Positions 47,754 to 59,400 of a stretch of DNA of 64,000 nt are shown piece by piece. The notes below the pieces were generated by a model, which did no database searches, had not been told where the DNA came from, and worked only from the letters and a program-made list of their open reading frames with translations. The DNA is from Gymnothorax reevesii (Eukaryota; Chordata; Actinopteri; Anguilliformes; Muraenidae): NCBI GenBank assembly GCA_029721435.1, contig CM056574.1, forward strand, positions 1,635,001 to 1,699,000, written 5' to 3'. Numbering within the stretch: position 1 is the first letter of the stretch; every line of letters starts with the position of its first letter. The position numbers and the translations under genes were made by a program.

Positions 47754-50333
47754 GAGTCACCCCACATTACAGTGTCACCCCAGAGTCACCCCACATTACA
47801 GTGTCACCCCAGAGTCGCCCCACATCACTGTGTCACCCCAGACTCGTCCTGCATTACTGTGTCACCCCAGAGTCGCCCTGCATTACTGTGTCACCCCAGC
47901 GTCATCCCACATTACAGTGTCATCCCAGAGTCGCCCCATATTACAGTGTCACCCCAGAGTCGCCCCACATTACAGTGTCACCCCAGAGTCGCCTCACATC
48001 ACTGTGTCACCCCAGAGTCGCCCCGCATTACTGTCACCCCAGAGTCATCCCACATTACAGTGTCATCCCAGAGTCGCCCCATATTACAGTGTCACCCCAG
48101 AGTCGCCACACATCACTATGTCACCCCAGAGTCGCCCGGCATTACTGTGTCACCCCAGAGTCATCCCACATGACAGTGTCACCCCAGAGTCGCCCCACAT
48201 TACAGTGTCACCCCAGAGTCGCCCCACATCACTGTGTCACCCCAGAGTCGCCCGGCATTACTGTGTCACCCCAGAGTCATCCCACATGACAGTGTCACCC
48301 CAGAGTCGCCCCACATTACAGTGTCACCCCAGAGTCGCCCCACATCACTGTGTCACCCCAGAGTCGCCCTGCATTACTGTGTCACGCCAGAGTCATCCCA
48401 CATTACAGTGTCATCCCAGAGTCGCGCCATATTACAGTGTCACCCCAGAGTCGCCCCACATCACTGTGTCACCCCAGAGTCGCCCCGCATTACTGTCATC
48501 CCAGAGTCGCGCCATATTACAGTGTCACCCCAGAGTCGCCCCACATCACTGTGTCACCCCAGAGTCGCCCCGCATTACTGTCATCCCAGAGTCGCCCCAC
48601 AAGACAGTGTCACCCCAAAGTCGCCCCACATTAGTGTCACCCCAGAATCACCCCACATTACAGTGTCATTCCAGAGTCGCCCCACATTACGCTGTGACCC
48701 CAGAGTAGCCCCATATTACTGTCACCCCAGACTCGCCCCACATTAATGTCACCCCAGAGTAGCCCCATATTACTGTGTCATCCCAGAGTCGCCCCACATT
48801 ACACTGTCACCCTAGAGTCACCCTACATTACAGTGTCACCCCAGAGTCGCGCCACATCACTGTGTCACCCCAGACTCGTCCCGCATTATTTTGTCACCCC
48901 AGAGTCGCCCTGCATTACTGTGTCACCCCAGAGTCATCCCACATTACAGTGTCATCCCAGAGTCGCCCCATATTACAGTGTCACCCCAGAGTCGCCCCAC
49001 ATTACAGTGTCACCCCAGAGTCACCCCACATTACAGTGTCACCCCAGAGTCGCCTCACATTACTGTCACCCCAGAGTCATCCCACATTACAGTGTCATCC
49101 CAGAGTCGCCCCATATTACAGTGTCACCCCAGAGTTGCCACACATGACAGTGTCACCCCAGAGTCGCCTGGCATTACTGTGTCACCCCAGAGTCATCCCA
49201 CATGACAGTGCCACCCCAGAGTCGCCCCACATTACAGTGCCACCCCAGAGTCGCCCCACATTACAGTGTCACCCCAGAGTCGCCCCACATTACAGTGTCA
49301 CCCCAGAGTCGCCCCACATCACTGTGTCACCCCAGAGTCGCCCTGCATTACTGTGTCACCCCAGAGTCATTCGACATGACAGTGTTATCCCAGAGTCGCC
49401 CCATATTAGTGTCACCCCAGAGTCGCCCCACATCACTGTGTCACCCCAGAGTCGCCCCGCATTACTGTCATCCCAGAGTCGCCCCACAAGACAGTGTCAC
49501 CCCAGAGTTGCCCCACATTACAGTGTCACCCCAGAATCACCCCACATTACAGTGTCATTCCAGAGTCGCCAAACATTACGCTGTCACCCCAGAGTAGCCC
49601 CATATTACTGTCACCCCAGACTCGCCCCACATTACTGTCACCCCAGAGTAGCCCCATATTACTGTGTCACTCCAGAGTCGCCCCACATTACAGTGTCACC
49701 CCAGAGTTGCCCCACCTTACAGTGTCACCCCATTGTCGCCTCACATTACTATCACCCCAGAGTCGCCCCACATTACAGTGTCACCCCAGAGTCACACCAT
49801 ATTAAAGTGTAACCCCAGAGTCGCCCCACATTACAGTGTCACCCCAGAGTTGCGCCACATTACAGTGTCACCCCAGATTCACCCCACATTTGTGTCACCC
49901 CAGAGTCACACCATATTAAAGCGTAACCCCAGAGTCCCCCCACATTACTGTGTCACCCCAGAGTCGCACCACATTACTGTCACCCCGGAGTCGCACCACA
50001 TTTGTGTCACCCCAGAGTCACCCCACATTACTGCGTCTCCCCAGAGTCGCCCCACATTACAGTGTCACCCCATTGTCGCCTCACATTACTATCACCCCAG
50101 AGTCGCCCCACATTACAGTGTCACCCCAGAGTCACACCATATTAAAGTGTAACCCCAGAGTCGCCCCACATTACAGTGTCACCCCAGAGTTGCGCCACAT
50201 TACAGTGTCACCCCAGATTCACCCCACATTTGTGTCACCCCAGAGTCCCCCCACATTACTGTGTCACCCCAGAGTCGCCCCACATTACTGTGTCATCCCA
50301 GAGTCACCCCACGTTTGTGTCATCCCAGGGTCG
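47754..50333. repeat. 29-bp minisatellite (about 89 copies)
   Basis: Units of agtgtcaccccagagtcgcc plus ccacattac, with 26-bp units lacking 'tgt' and variants 'cgcattac', 'catcactg', 'gtcatccc' and 'acaccatattaaagtg'. The plus strand of the unit has no stop codon. A 187-bp block (49722-49908) recurs at 50062-50248, 340 bp away, marking recent internal duplication. Confidence 0.95.
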
Positions 50334-50419
50334 CCGATTGACAGTCTGACTGAGCTCTTCCTGTTCAAATCGGGTCTCCAATGATCGATATTGTTAAATG
50401 GTTGGAGATACAAAATATA

Positions 50420-51926
50420 CTGAGAACAAATGAAAACGCACCACTTGAAAAAAGTCAATATTTAAGTTCAAATGAACTTAAATATAATTTTTATACAACA
50501 ACAACACTACAGTGACATCACTCGACATGCCAGGTGCAAGAAATGCGAGAATTTCAAGTTTACTATAACGCTAGGCAATTTTTTGCAAAAACGCAACATC
50601 TTGCACGCACACCACGGAAAAAATTTGTTTCACTCTGAATTTATGCACACATTGCCTTTAAAAGCATGTGAATCCGAATAAAATTTCACTTCTTCACTGA
50701 CACTTGTGAAACGTCGACACTATGCCGCGACTTACTGCCCCTGAACGGGAACGTGCCATAGGCATGCTTCAAATTGGCGCCAGCACCAGGGAAATTGCCA
50801 GACGACTACACTGCACACACACAACGATCGCAAGACTCCATCAAAGGTTTCTGCACACGGGGAGCACTCGGGACCGTCCTCGACCGGGTCAACAACGTGT
50901 GACAACGGCACGTCAGGACCGTCAGATCGTACGGGATCATGTCCGAGACCGAACACAACCAGCAACAAGAACGGCTGCTCAAGTCCAAGGACGACGTGGA
51001 TTCATTCACCCCAACACCATACGGAACCGTCTGTGAGCTGCAGGCCTGCGTGCACGACGTCCTTATTTCGGCCCCATATTGACGGATCGTCTCCGAAACC
51101 AGCGTCTACAGTGGGCAAACAGGCACCAGAATTGGCGACTACGACAATGGCACGGTGTCATCTTTTCTTACGAGTCACGATTTCACTTAAGGAATGCAGA
51201 TGGCCGTATACGTGTTTGGTGGAGACGTGGTGAACGTTATAACGCCGATTGTGTCGTTCAAACGAATCGTTGGGGTGGTGGCAGCGTTATGGTGTGGGGT
51301 GGAATAAGCTACCATCACAGATCCCCTCTCCATATCTTCAGAGGAAGGGTGAACGGCGTCTACTACCAGGACCAGGTGCTGCAGAACCATGTTGTGCCGT
51401 TCTTCAACCAACACCACGATGTCCACACGTTCCAAGAGGACAACGCTAGGGCGCACACTGCAAGGGTGTCCATGCAGTACCTTGCACAGCAGAACATACC
51501 CGTGCTTCAGTGGCCAGCTCTGTCACCCGACCTCTCCCCTATCAAGCACTTATGGGATGAAATTGGACGACGTCTTTCACGTCGACGCCAGATGGATAAC
51601 ATCCGAGAACTTGAGGTTGCCCTTGTTCAGGAGTGGAATGCTATCCCTCAGAACACTATCCAGAGACTGATCAACTCCATGCGACGACGATGCACCGCAC
51701 GTGTCAATGCAAATGGCGGTCACACCCGTTATTGACTTTCCTGTTTGACCCCTACACCAGTTAAACCTCTCTCGCGCATTCACAATATCGTGAATGAAAT
51801 TGAATGATGTTTACATGTCTTCTTAAATCATTCATTATCTCAAATGCATCATACGTATATACTTAACATATCAATCCATGGAGCTATTCCAGATTTCGTG
51901 AGTGGTGCGTTTTCATATGGACTGAG
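50420..51926 (+). mobile_element. Tc1-like transposon, decayed, with both termini
   Basis: The termini are ctgag(a)acaaatgaaaacgcaccact at the left and its imperfect reverse complement (agtggtgcgttttcatatgg actgag) at the right, each flanked by TA. The length is 1507 bp. The single gene inside carries a nonsense codon and two altered catalytic positions. Confidence 0.85.
50722..51735 (+). pseudogene. Tc1-like transposase pseudogene (DD34E family)
   Basis: The frame opens MPRLTAPERERAIGMLQIGA with a clear first HTH (STREIARRLHCTHTTIARL) and an arginine-rich second one. It is interrupted by TGA at 51034-51036 (codon 105), then runs in the same frame to 51735, ending NGGHTRY. The first catalytic aspartate position reads Y (VIFSYESRF), the second D is kept (FQEDNARAHT), and the catalytic glutamate position reads K (LSPIKHLW), with 34 residues between the last two. 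The total of 337 residues is a normal length. It groups by its motifs with a Tc1 lineage I associate with invertebrates as well as fish; that placement is impression, not analysis. Confidence 0.85.
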
Positions 51927-51928
51927 TA

Positions 51929-52994
51929 ATACTTGACAAGCTTCTGTTGTCTTCACACAAGTCGCAATGTAGATGAATGTTAGAACTTTCGGAGTAGTAA
52001 CATAACTTAAGGTTGACTTTGGCCGTAGGTTTATGACAGTGTTTGAGTGTGTGTGTATGTTTACACAGGGCTCGATGTGCCATTTTGTTTGACGTGTAAT
52101 TGGCTCTCGGTTCCGCAGACGCGGATGGGCCGCAGGACTCGAGTCCTTTGGTCTGGGATGATGTTCCTAAATAAATAAATTAATTAATTTAAAAATAAAA
52201 AATAAAAAAAAATTAAAAAAAAAAAAGAGTGGGCCGGTGCCCAGATTATTTTTCATAGCCAAGTTAGGGAAAAATTCCAGCTATGTATAATTTCATTGGC
52301 TGAAGTGTGGCTCAGAGCAGAAGCGGTTCCACAACTTTGTTAGGAAAAATAAGCCCCCGGGACGGTGCTGGCTCACGCGGTGGGTGTTCATCTAAACATT
52401 TGCGGACCTGCTGGGCAGAAATAACGGCCAATCAAACGCGTCTCAGATGAACAAGCGCAATTCAAAACCTCCCAACAAAACCCTATCACCTAATTCAGAG
52501 CGTTGCATTCACATCTTAGTATTCATTATTATTTGCCTAAAATAATTAGAATAATAACAATAATAATAATAATGTACAGTAATCTCACTAACACTGACAT
52601 TTCACCTCCTCAGCACAATCCCTTTGACAAACTGCATTTTCAGCCGCAATCACTTCCTAGCCCTCTGCAAACTGAAGGCTGCTAAATTGGTGACTGGTTG
52701 TCTTGTACGTTTCTATTTGCCAGATACAGAACTTGACATTACTTTGCGCTGAATGTTAGTTGCCAGATTTCCACCCACGAAGATTCTGTTGAGATCTCTT
52801 TGAATTAGTCTAATGCGCATTTAAAATGGTCATTTGTTCAAATATTGAGTTCATCGTCTGAAAATTTCACTGTTCTATTGCTAATTTCTAAATAAATACT
52901 AAGCGATTTATGCAAGATAAGTCATATGACTGGCCCCAGTGGAACCCTGTCCTGACTCTTTCAATTGTGCGGCCATTTATGTGCAGGAATGTGG
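51929..52994. other. no gene recognised; A-rich tract
   Basis: Unique DNA with an A/T simple-sequence stretch at about 52167-52227. No supported exon. Confidence 0.45.
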
Positions 52995-53006
52995 AACGAA
53001 GAGCAG

Positions 53007-53007
<1 letters not shown>

Positions 53008-53038
<31 letters not shown>
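53008..53038. repeat. (GT)n microsatellite
   Basis: About 13 GT units, followed by GT-rich degenerate sequence to about 53284. Confidence 0.85.
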
Positions 53039-53284
53039 GAAAGAGAGAGTGTGCACGTGTGAATGCATTTCTGCATGTTTTTGTCCGTATGTATGTGTAT
53101 GTATGAGAGAATGCAGTTATGTGTTTGTGTGGGCGCGCATGTGTGTATGTGTGAGGGTGAGAGTGTGCGTGTTTGTGTTTGCGTGCTGGTAAGAAGCATG
53201 CATGGGTGTAATATGTTTGTGTATGTGAGAAGTGGGCATATGAGTGTGTGTGAGAGAGAAGCCTGAATGCATGGATGTTTGTAC

Positions 53285-54846
53285 GCTTGAGACCATGTGT
53301 GTAGTGTTTGTGTGTGTTTATGAGTGAGAGTGTAGGTATGTATGTATGTGTTTGTGTGTGTTTATGAGTGTAGGTATGCATGCGTTTGTGTGTGTTTATG
53401 AGTGTGAGTGTAGGTATGCATGCGTTTGTGTGTGTTTATGAGTGTGAGTGTAGGTATGCATGTGTTTGTGTGTGTTTATGAGTGAGAGTGTAAGTATGTA
53501 TGTGTTTGTGTGTTTATGAGTGAGAGTGTAGGTATGTGTGTGTTTGTGTGTGTTTATGAGTGAGAGTGTCGGTATGTATGTGTTTGTGTGTGTTTATGAG
53601 TGAGAGTGTAGGTATGTATGTGTTTGTGTGTGTTTATGAGTGTGAGTGTAGGTATGTATGTGTTTGTGTGTGTTTATGAGTGAGAGTGTAGGTATGTGTG
53701 TGTTTGTGTGTGTTTATGAGTGAGAGTGTTGGTATGTATGTGTTTGTGTCTGTTTTTGAGTGAGAGTGTAGGTATGTATGTGTTTGTGTGTGTTTATGAG
53801 TGTGAGTGTAGGTATGTATGTGTTTGTGTGTGTTTATGAGTGAGAGTGTAGGTATGTATGTGTTTGTGTGTGTTTATGAGTGAGAGTGTAGGTATGTATG
53901 TGTTTGTGTGTGTTTATGAGTGAGAGTGTCAGTATGTATGTGTTTGTGTGTGTTTATGAGTGAGAGTGTCGGTATGTATGTGTTTGTGTGTGTTTATGAG
54001 TGTGAGTGTAGGTATGTATGTGTTTGTGTGTGTTTATGAGTGTGAGTGTAGGTATGTATGTGTTTGTGTGTGTATGAGTGAGAGTGTAGATATGGATGTG
54101 TTTGTGTGTGTTTATGAGTGAGAGTGTAGGTATGTATGTGTTTGTGTGTGTTTATGAGTGAGAGTGTCGGTATGTATGTGTTTGTGTGTGTTTATGAGTG
54201 AGAGTGTCGGTATGTATGTGTTTGTGTGTATGAGTGTAGGTATGTATGTGTTTGTGTGTTTATGAGTGTGAGTGTAGGTATGTATGTGTTTCTGTGTGTT
54301 TATGAGTGAGAGTGTCAGTATGTATGTGTTTGTGTGTGTTGATGAGTGAGAGTGTAGGTATGTATGTGTTTGTGTGTGTTGATGAGTGTGAGTGTCGGTC
54401 TGTATGTGTTTGTGTGTGTTTATGAGTGAGAGTGAAGGTATGGATGTGTTTGTGTGTGTTTATGAGTGAGAGTGACGGTATGTATGTGTTTGTGTGTATG
54501 AGTGTAGGTATGTATGTGTTTGTGTGTTTATGAGTGTGAGTGTAGGTATGTATGTGTTTCTGTGTGTTTATGAGTGAGAGTGTCAGTATGTATGTGTTTG
54601 TGTGTGTTGATGAGTGAGAGTGTAGGTATGTATGTGTTTGTGTGTGTTGATGAGTGAGAGTGTAGGTATGTATGTGTTTGTGTGTGTTTATGAGTGTGAG
54701 TGTCGGTCTGTATGTGTTTGTGTGTGTTTATGAGTGAGAGTGTAGGTATGGATGTGTTTGTGTGTGTTTATGAGTGAGAGTGTCGGTATGTATGTGTTTG
54801 TGTGTGTTTATGAGTGAGAGTGTCGATATGTTTGTGTTTGTGTGTA
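53285..54846. repeat. 40-bp GT-rich minisatellite (about 39 copies)
   Basis: Units of tgtatgtgtttgtgtgtgtt followed by tatgagtgagagtgtaggta. Variants include gtgtcggta, gtgtcagta, 'gtgtgagtg' and shorter 'gtgtgtatgagtgtagg' units. A compound block with the short units at 54221 recurs 268 bp later at 54489. The array probably grew out of the neighbouring GT microsatellite. Confidence 0.93.
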
Positions 54847-54954
54847 TGAGAGCATGCATGCATTTATGTGCTGGTGTGTGTGTGAGACCTTGTATGTCTG
54901 TAGTAGTATGTTTGTGTGTATGAGAAGTGTGAATGTGTGTAATTTTTGTGTTTG

Positions 54955-54971
54955 TGTGCGTGTGTGTGCGC

Positions 54972-55000
<29 letters not shown>
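54955..55000. repeat. (GT)n microsatellite with GTGCGCGTG core
   Basis: Alternating GT interrupted by gcgcg, ending in tatatat. Confidence 0.85.
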
Positions 55001-55005
<5 letters not shown>

Positions 55006-55457
55006 CTGTGAGCGTGAGAATGTGCGTGTTTGTGTGCATGAAAGAAGCATGCTTGTGTGTAACATGTTTGTGTGTGTGCATGCGAGTGTGTGCATGCATG
55101 TCATTGAAAGTGCCTGTGTGTATACATGTGCACATGTGGGTGTGTGATGTTACGGTGCCAGGCTGGGGCTTGGCTACGGCACCAGCAGTTTGTGCTCAAC
55201 AGTCAGATCACGACGTGGGGTCATGAAAAGTACAGGTCGAAATCTCCCTCACATTCCAAATAAATGTAACATGGACGACAGATGTAACCCTGAACTGCTG
55301 ACCCTCCGTCAGGACACTGCTCAAAGTTCAGCCCTACTTTCCCCAAAAAACAACTCTCCAGTGCACTCTGGGTACCTGGGGCCTTCATATTGCCCTCTCT
55401 GATGCAATATGCCACAATGGCTGTTATTTCTGGCTGCCGTCTGTTTATGGACTGAGT

Positions 55458-55472
55458 GCTGCCCTCTAGTGG
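55458..55472 (-). promoter_or_regulatory. CTCF-type motif, perfect consensus match
   Basis: The minus strand reads CCACTAGAGGGCAGC, fitting every position of CCASYAGRKGGCRSY. It lies 70 bp before the GPCR exon acceptor, on the same strand as the motif at 36402-36416. Confidence 0.5.
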
Positions 55473-55515
55473 CCATACCCTTGCACTGCTCCCTCCCTGA
55501 CACTGGTGTTTATGA

Positions 55516-55541
55516 TTCTAATGCTTCGCTTCCCCCAACAG
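55516..55541 (+). other. branch site and splice acceptor of the GPCR exon
   Basis: TTCTAAT at 55516-55522 fits the branch consensus YNYURAY. It is followed 19 bases later by a pyrimidine-rich cttcccccaacag ending at 55541. The ATG chosen for the receptor lies 6 bases downstream. Confidence 0.55.
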
Positions 55542-55546
55542 ACATA

Positions 55547-55836
55547 ATGAGCTCCTTCCTGATGAACACCACCTCCCTCCCAGCCAACCGATCGCTGTCC
55601 TCTGCCCTGCCGCTGGGGGAGGGGCCTAACCACACCTGGCTGGGTCTACAGGTGGCTCCGTCCCAGGTGGCAGTGGGGGCCCTCCTGACGCTGATCGACC
55701 TGGTGACGTTCCTGGGGAACACTGTGGTGTTCGTCTGCCCCATCGTGGAGCGGCGTCTCCGAACAGTGACATACATGTTTATCATGTCCCTCGCCATGGC
55801 CGACCTGTTGGTCGCGTGTCTCGTCATGCCCTTCAG
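55547..55836 (+). CDS. class A aminergic-type GPCR, first coding exon (partial)
   Basis: The exon encodes a 96-residue N-terminal part. The extracellular tail has three N-glycosylation sequons (N7 TT, N14 RS, N28 HT). TM1 follows with the class A GN motif (LVTFLGNTVVFV). A basic first intracellular loop (ERRLRTVTY) comes next, then TM2 with the LAxAD signature (MSLAMADLLVACLVMPF). The exon ends in a split codon AG|GTGAGA at 55836, giving S or R after MPF. The sodium-site Asp (LAMAD) is present. The loop and TM2 resemble biogenic-amine receptors such as histamine H2, serotonin or adrenergic types, but TM3-TM7 are not in the window, so ligand and symbol stay open. The downstream intron is filled with a 31-bp array. 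An in-frame ATG at 55409 would add 46 residues with a hydrophobic, signal-like start. I prefer 55547 because of the branch site and acceptor. Confidence 0.8.
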
Positions 55837-56468
55837 GTGAGACAAACGCGTGGCGAGGTGGCGGCGGTACGCCATCAACCCACAACCCTTGCGCACTTCT
55901 GATGCATCATGATGCATCACCACAATGAGCCTTTAGTTTTGTGTTGACTCATAATGAGGCACTGAACAAATGTCTGTGTGCGAGTGTCAAATATTCTCAG
56001 ATATGTATTCAATCCTTGACTATAAGCCATTGGTAATACTAAATTATGTAGCGAGCTGGCAGTAATGTTTGTGTGTGCGCGCGCATGTTTAAATGAAAAC
56101 AAAAGCAAAACAGCAATTTGCACTGAATGAATTAACTGCTTCGAAAAGGCAAAATATTTGCGCTCAAATTGTTGAAACACGGCTAAAATCTCACAGGATA
56201 AAAGAAACTAAGTGAAATTGCATTTTCATTCACAGTTTACTCATAGGGAGCAGCTGAAAAGGAGTTATTCAACCTTTTAATGGAAATGAAAATACGTCAC
56301 ATCATGACATCATTTTGTAGCACAGCGAGAGGGGCCTCAAGAGACTGTGTTCCCACACCTCGAAACAGGGAGCCCCCTACAGGGAGGTCACAGAATTACA
56401 CAACCTACCTGACGAGGCAATACATACATGCTGTGTTGTGTAGCAAGCAAAAACATGGACGACAACAA
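55837..56468 (+). other. start of the GPCR intron
   Basis: The intron begins GTGAGAC at 55837. The sequence to 56468 shows no exon; it includes a short GTGCGCGC run near 56080. Confidence 0.6.
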
Positions 56469-59400
56469 TGAGTAATCTGTGGTGACTCGCTCCCTCTGCA
56501 GTGTAATCTGTGGTGACTCACTCCCTCTGCAGTGTAATCTGTGGTGACTCGCTCCCTCTGCAGGGTAATCTGTGGTGACTCGCTCCCTCTGCAGTGTAGT
56601 CTGTGGTGACTCGCTCCCTCTGTAGAGTAATCTTTGGCGACGCACTCGCTCTGCAGTGTGATCTGTGACAACTCAATCTCTCAGCAGAGTAATCGGTGGC
56701 GACTCGCTCCCTCTGCAGAGTAATCGGTGGCGACTCGCTCCCTCTGCAGAGGAAACGGTGGCGACTCGCTCCCTCTGCAGAGTAATCGGTGGCGACTCGC
56801 TCCCTCTGCAGAGGAAACGGTGGCGACTCGCTCCCTCTGCAGAGTAATCGGTGGCGACTCGCTCCCTCTGCAGAGTAATCGGTGGCGACTCGCTCCCTCT
56901 GCAGAGTAATCGGTGGCGACTCGCTACCTCTGCAGGGTAATCTGTGGCGACTCGCTCCCTCTGCAGTGTAATCTGTGGCGACTCGCTCCCTCTGCAGAGT
57001 AATCGGTGGCGACTCGCTCCCTCTGCAGAGTAATCGGTGGCGACTCGCTCCCTCTGCAGAGTAGTCTGTGGTGACTCGCGCCCTCTGCAGAGTAGTCTGT
57101 GGTGACTCGCGCCCTCTGCAGAGTAGTCTGTGGTGACTCGCGCCCTTTGCAGTGTAGTCTGTGGTGACTCGCGCCCTCTGCAGTGTAGTCTGTGGTGACT
57201 CGCGCCCTCTGCAGTGTAGTCTGTGGTGACTCGCTCCCTCTGCAGTGTAGTCTGTGGTGACTCGCTCCCTCTGCAGTGTAGTCTGTGGTGAGTCGCTCCC
57301 TCAACAGAGTAATCTGTTGTGACTGGCTCCCTCTGCAGAGTAATCTGTGGTGAGTCGCTCCCTCTGCAGAGTAATCTGTGGTGACTCGCTCCCTCTGCAG
57401 TGTAGTCTGTGGTGACTCGCTCCCTCTGCAGAGTAATCTGTGGTGACTCGCTCCCTCTGCAGAGTAATTTGTGGTGACTCGCTCCTTTTGCAGGGTAATC
57501 ATTGGTGACTCACTCCCTTTGCAGAGAAAACTGTGGTGACTCACTCCCTCTGCAAAGTAATCTGTGGTGACTCGCTCCCTCTGCAGTGTAGTCTGTGGTG
57601 ACTCGCTCCCTCTGCAGAGTAATCGGTGGTGACTCGCTCCCTCTGCAGAGTAATCTTTGGCGACTCGATCCCTCTGCAGAGTAATCCGTGGTGACTCGCT
57701 CCCTCTGCAGAGTAATCTGTGGTGACTCGCTCCCTCTGCAGTGTAGTCTGTGGTGACTCGCTCCCTCTGCAGTGTAGTCTGTGGTGACTCGATCCCTCTG
57801 CAGTGTAGTCTGTGGCGACTCGCTCCCTCTGCAGAGTAATCTTTGGCGACTCACTCGCTCTGCAGTGTGATCTGTGGTGACATGCTCCTTCTGCAGAGTA
57901 ATCTGTGGTGACTCACTCCCTCTGCAGAGTAATATGTGGTGACTCCCTCCCTCTGCAGAGTAATCTGTGGCGACTCGCTCCCTCTGCAGAGTAATTTGTG
58001 GTGACTCGCTCCTTTTGCAGGGTAATCATTGGTGACTCACTCCCTTTGCAGGGAAAACTGTGGTGACTCACTCCCTCTGCAAAGTAATCTGTGGTGACTC
58101 GCTCCCTCTGCAGTGTAGTCTGTGGTGACTCGTTCCCCCTGCAGTGTAGTCTGTGGTGACTCGCTGCCTCTGTAGAGTAATCTTTGGTGACTCACTCGCT
58201 CTGCAGTGTGATCTCTGGCGACTCAATCTCTCTGCAGAGTAATGTGTGGTGACTCACTCCCTCTGCGGAGTAATCTGTGGTGACTCGCTCCCTCTGCAGA
58301 GTAATCTGTGGTGACTCGCTCCTTCTGCAGAGTAATCTGTGGTGACTCGCTCGCTCTGCAGTGTGATCTGTTGCAACTCAATCTCTCTGCAGAGTAATGT
58401 GTGGTGAGTCGCTCCCTCTGCAGAGTAATGTGTGGTGAGTCGCTCCCTCTGCAGAGTAATCTGTGGTGACTCGCTCCCTCTGCAGTGTAGTCTGTGGTGA
58501 CTCGTGCCCTCTGCAGAGTAATCTGTGGTGACTCGCTCCCTCTGCAGAGTAATCTGTGGTGACGCGCTCCCTCTGCAGAGTAATGTGTGGTGAGTCGCTC
58601 TCTCTGCAGAGTAATCTGTGGTGACTCGCTCCCTCTGCAGAGTAATGTGTGGTGAGTCGCTCTCTCTGCAGAGTAATCTGTGGTGACTCGCTCCCTCTGC
58701 AGAGTAATCTGTGGTGACTCGCTCCCTCTGCAGAGTAATCTGTGGTGAATCGCTCCCTCTGCAGAGTAATCTGTGGTGACTCGCTCCCTCTGCAGAGTAA
58801 TTTGTGGTGACTCGCTCCCTCTGCAGAGTAATCTGTGGTGACTCGCTCCCTCTGTAGAGTAATCTTTGGTGACTCACTCGCTCTGCAGTGTGATCTGTTG
58901 CAACTCAATCTCTCTGCAGAGTAATGTGTGGTGAGTCGCTCCCTCTGCAGAGTAATGTGTGGTGAGTCGCTCCCTCTGCAGAGTAATCTGTGGTGACTCG
59001 CTCCCTCTGCAGTGTAGTCTGTGGTGACTCGTGCCCTCTGCAGAGTAATCTGTGGTGACTCGCTCCCTCTGCAGAGTAATCTGTGGTGACGCGCTCCCTC
59101 TGCAAGGTAATCTGTGGTGACATGCTCCTTCTGCAGAGTAATTTGTGGTGACTCGCTCCCTCTGCAGAGTAATCTGTGGTGACTCGCTCCCTCTGTAGAG
59201 TAATCTTTGGTGACTCACTCGCTCTGCAGTGTGATCTGTTGCAACTCAATCTCTCTGCAGAGTAATGTGTGGTGAGTCGCTCCCTCTGCAGAGTAATGTG
59301 TGGTGAGTCGCTCTCTCTGCAGAGTAATCTGTGGTGACTCGCTCCCTCTGCAGAGTAATCTGTGGTGACTCGCTCCCTCTGCAAGGTAATCTGTGGTGAC

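Noticed and set aside
47671..50384. Overlapping plus-strand frames over the 29-bp array
   Set aside because: Three overlapping frames encode shifted versions of the same repeat, as a stop-free tandem unit must.
52965..55226. Small Cys/Val- or His/Thr-rich proteins in the GT-rich region
   Set aside because: They are translations of GT/CA simple sequence and of the 40-bp minisatellite.
36402..55472. Convergent CTCF pair forming a loop
   Set aside because: Both perfect motifs are on the minus strand, so they are not convergent with each other.
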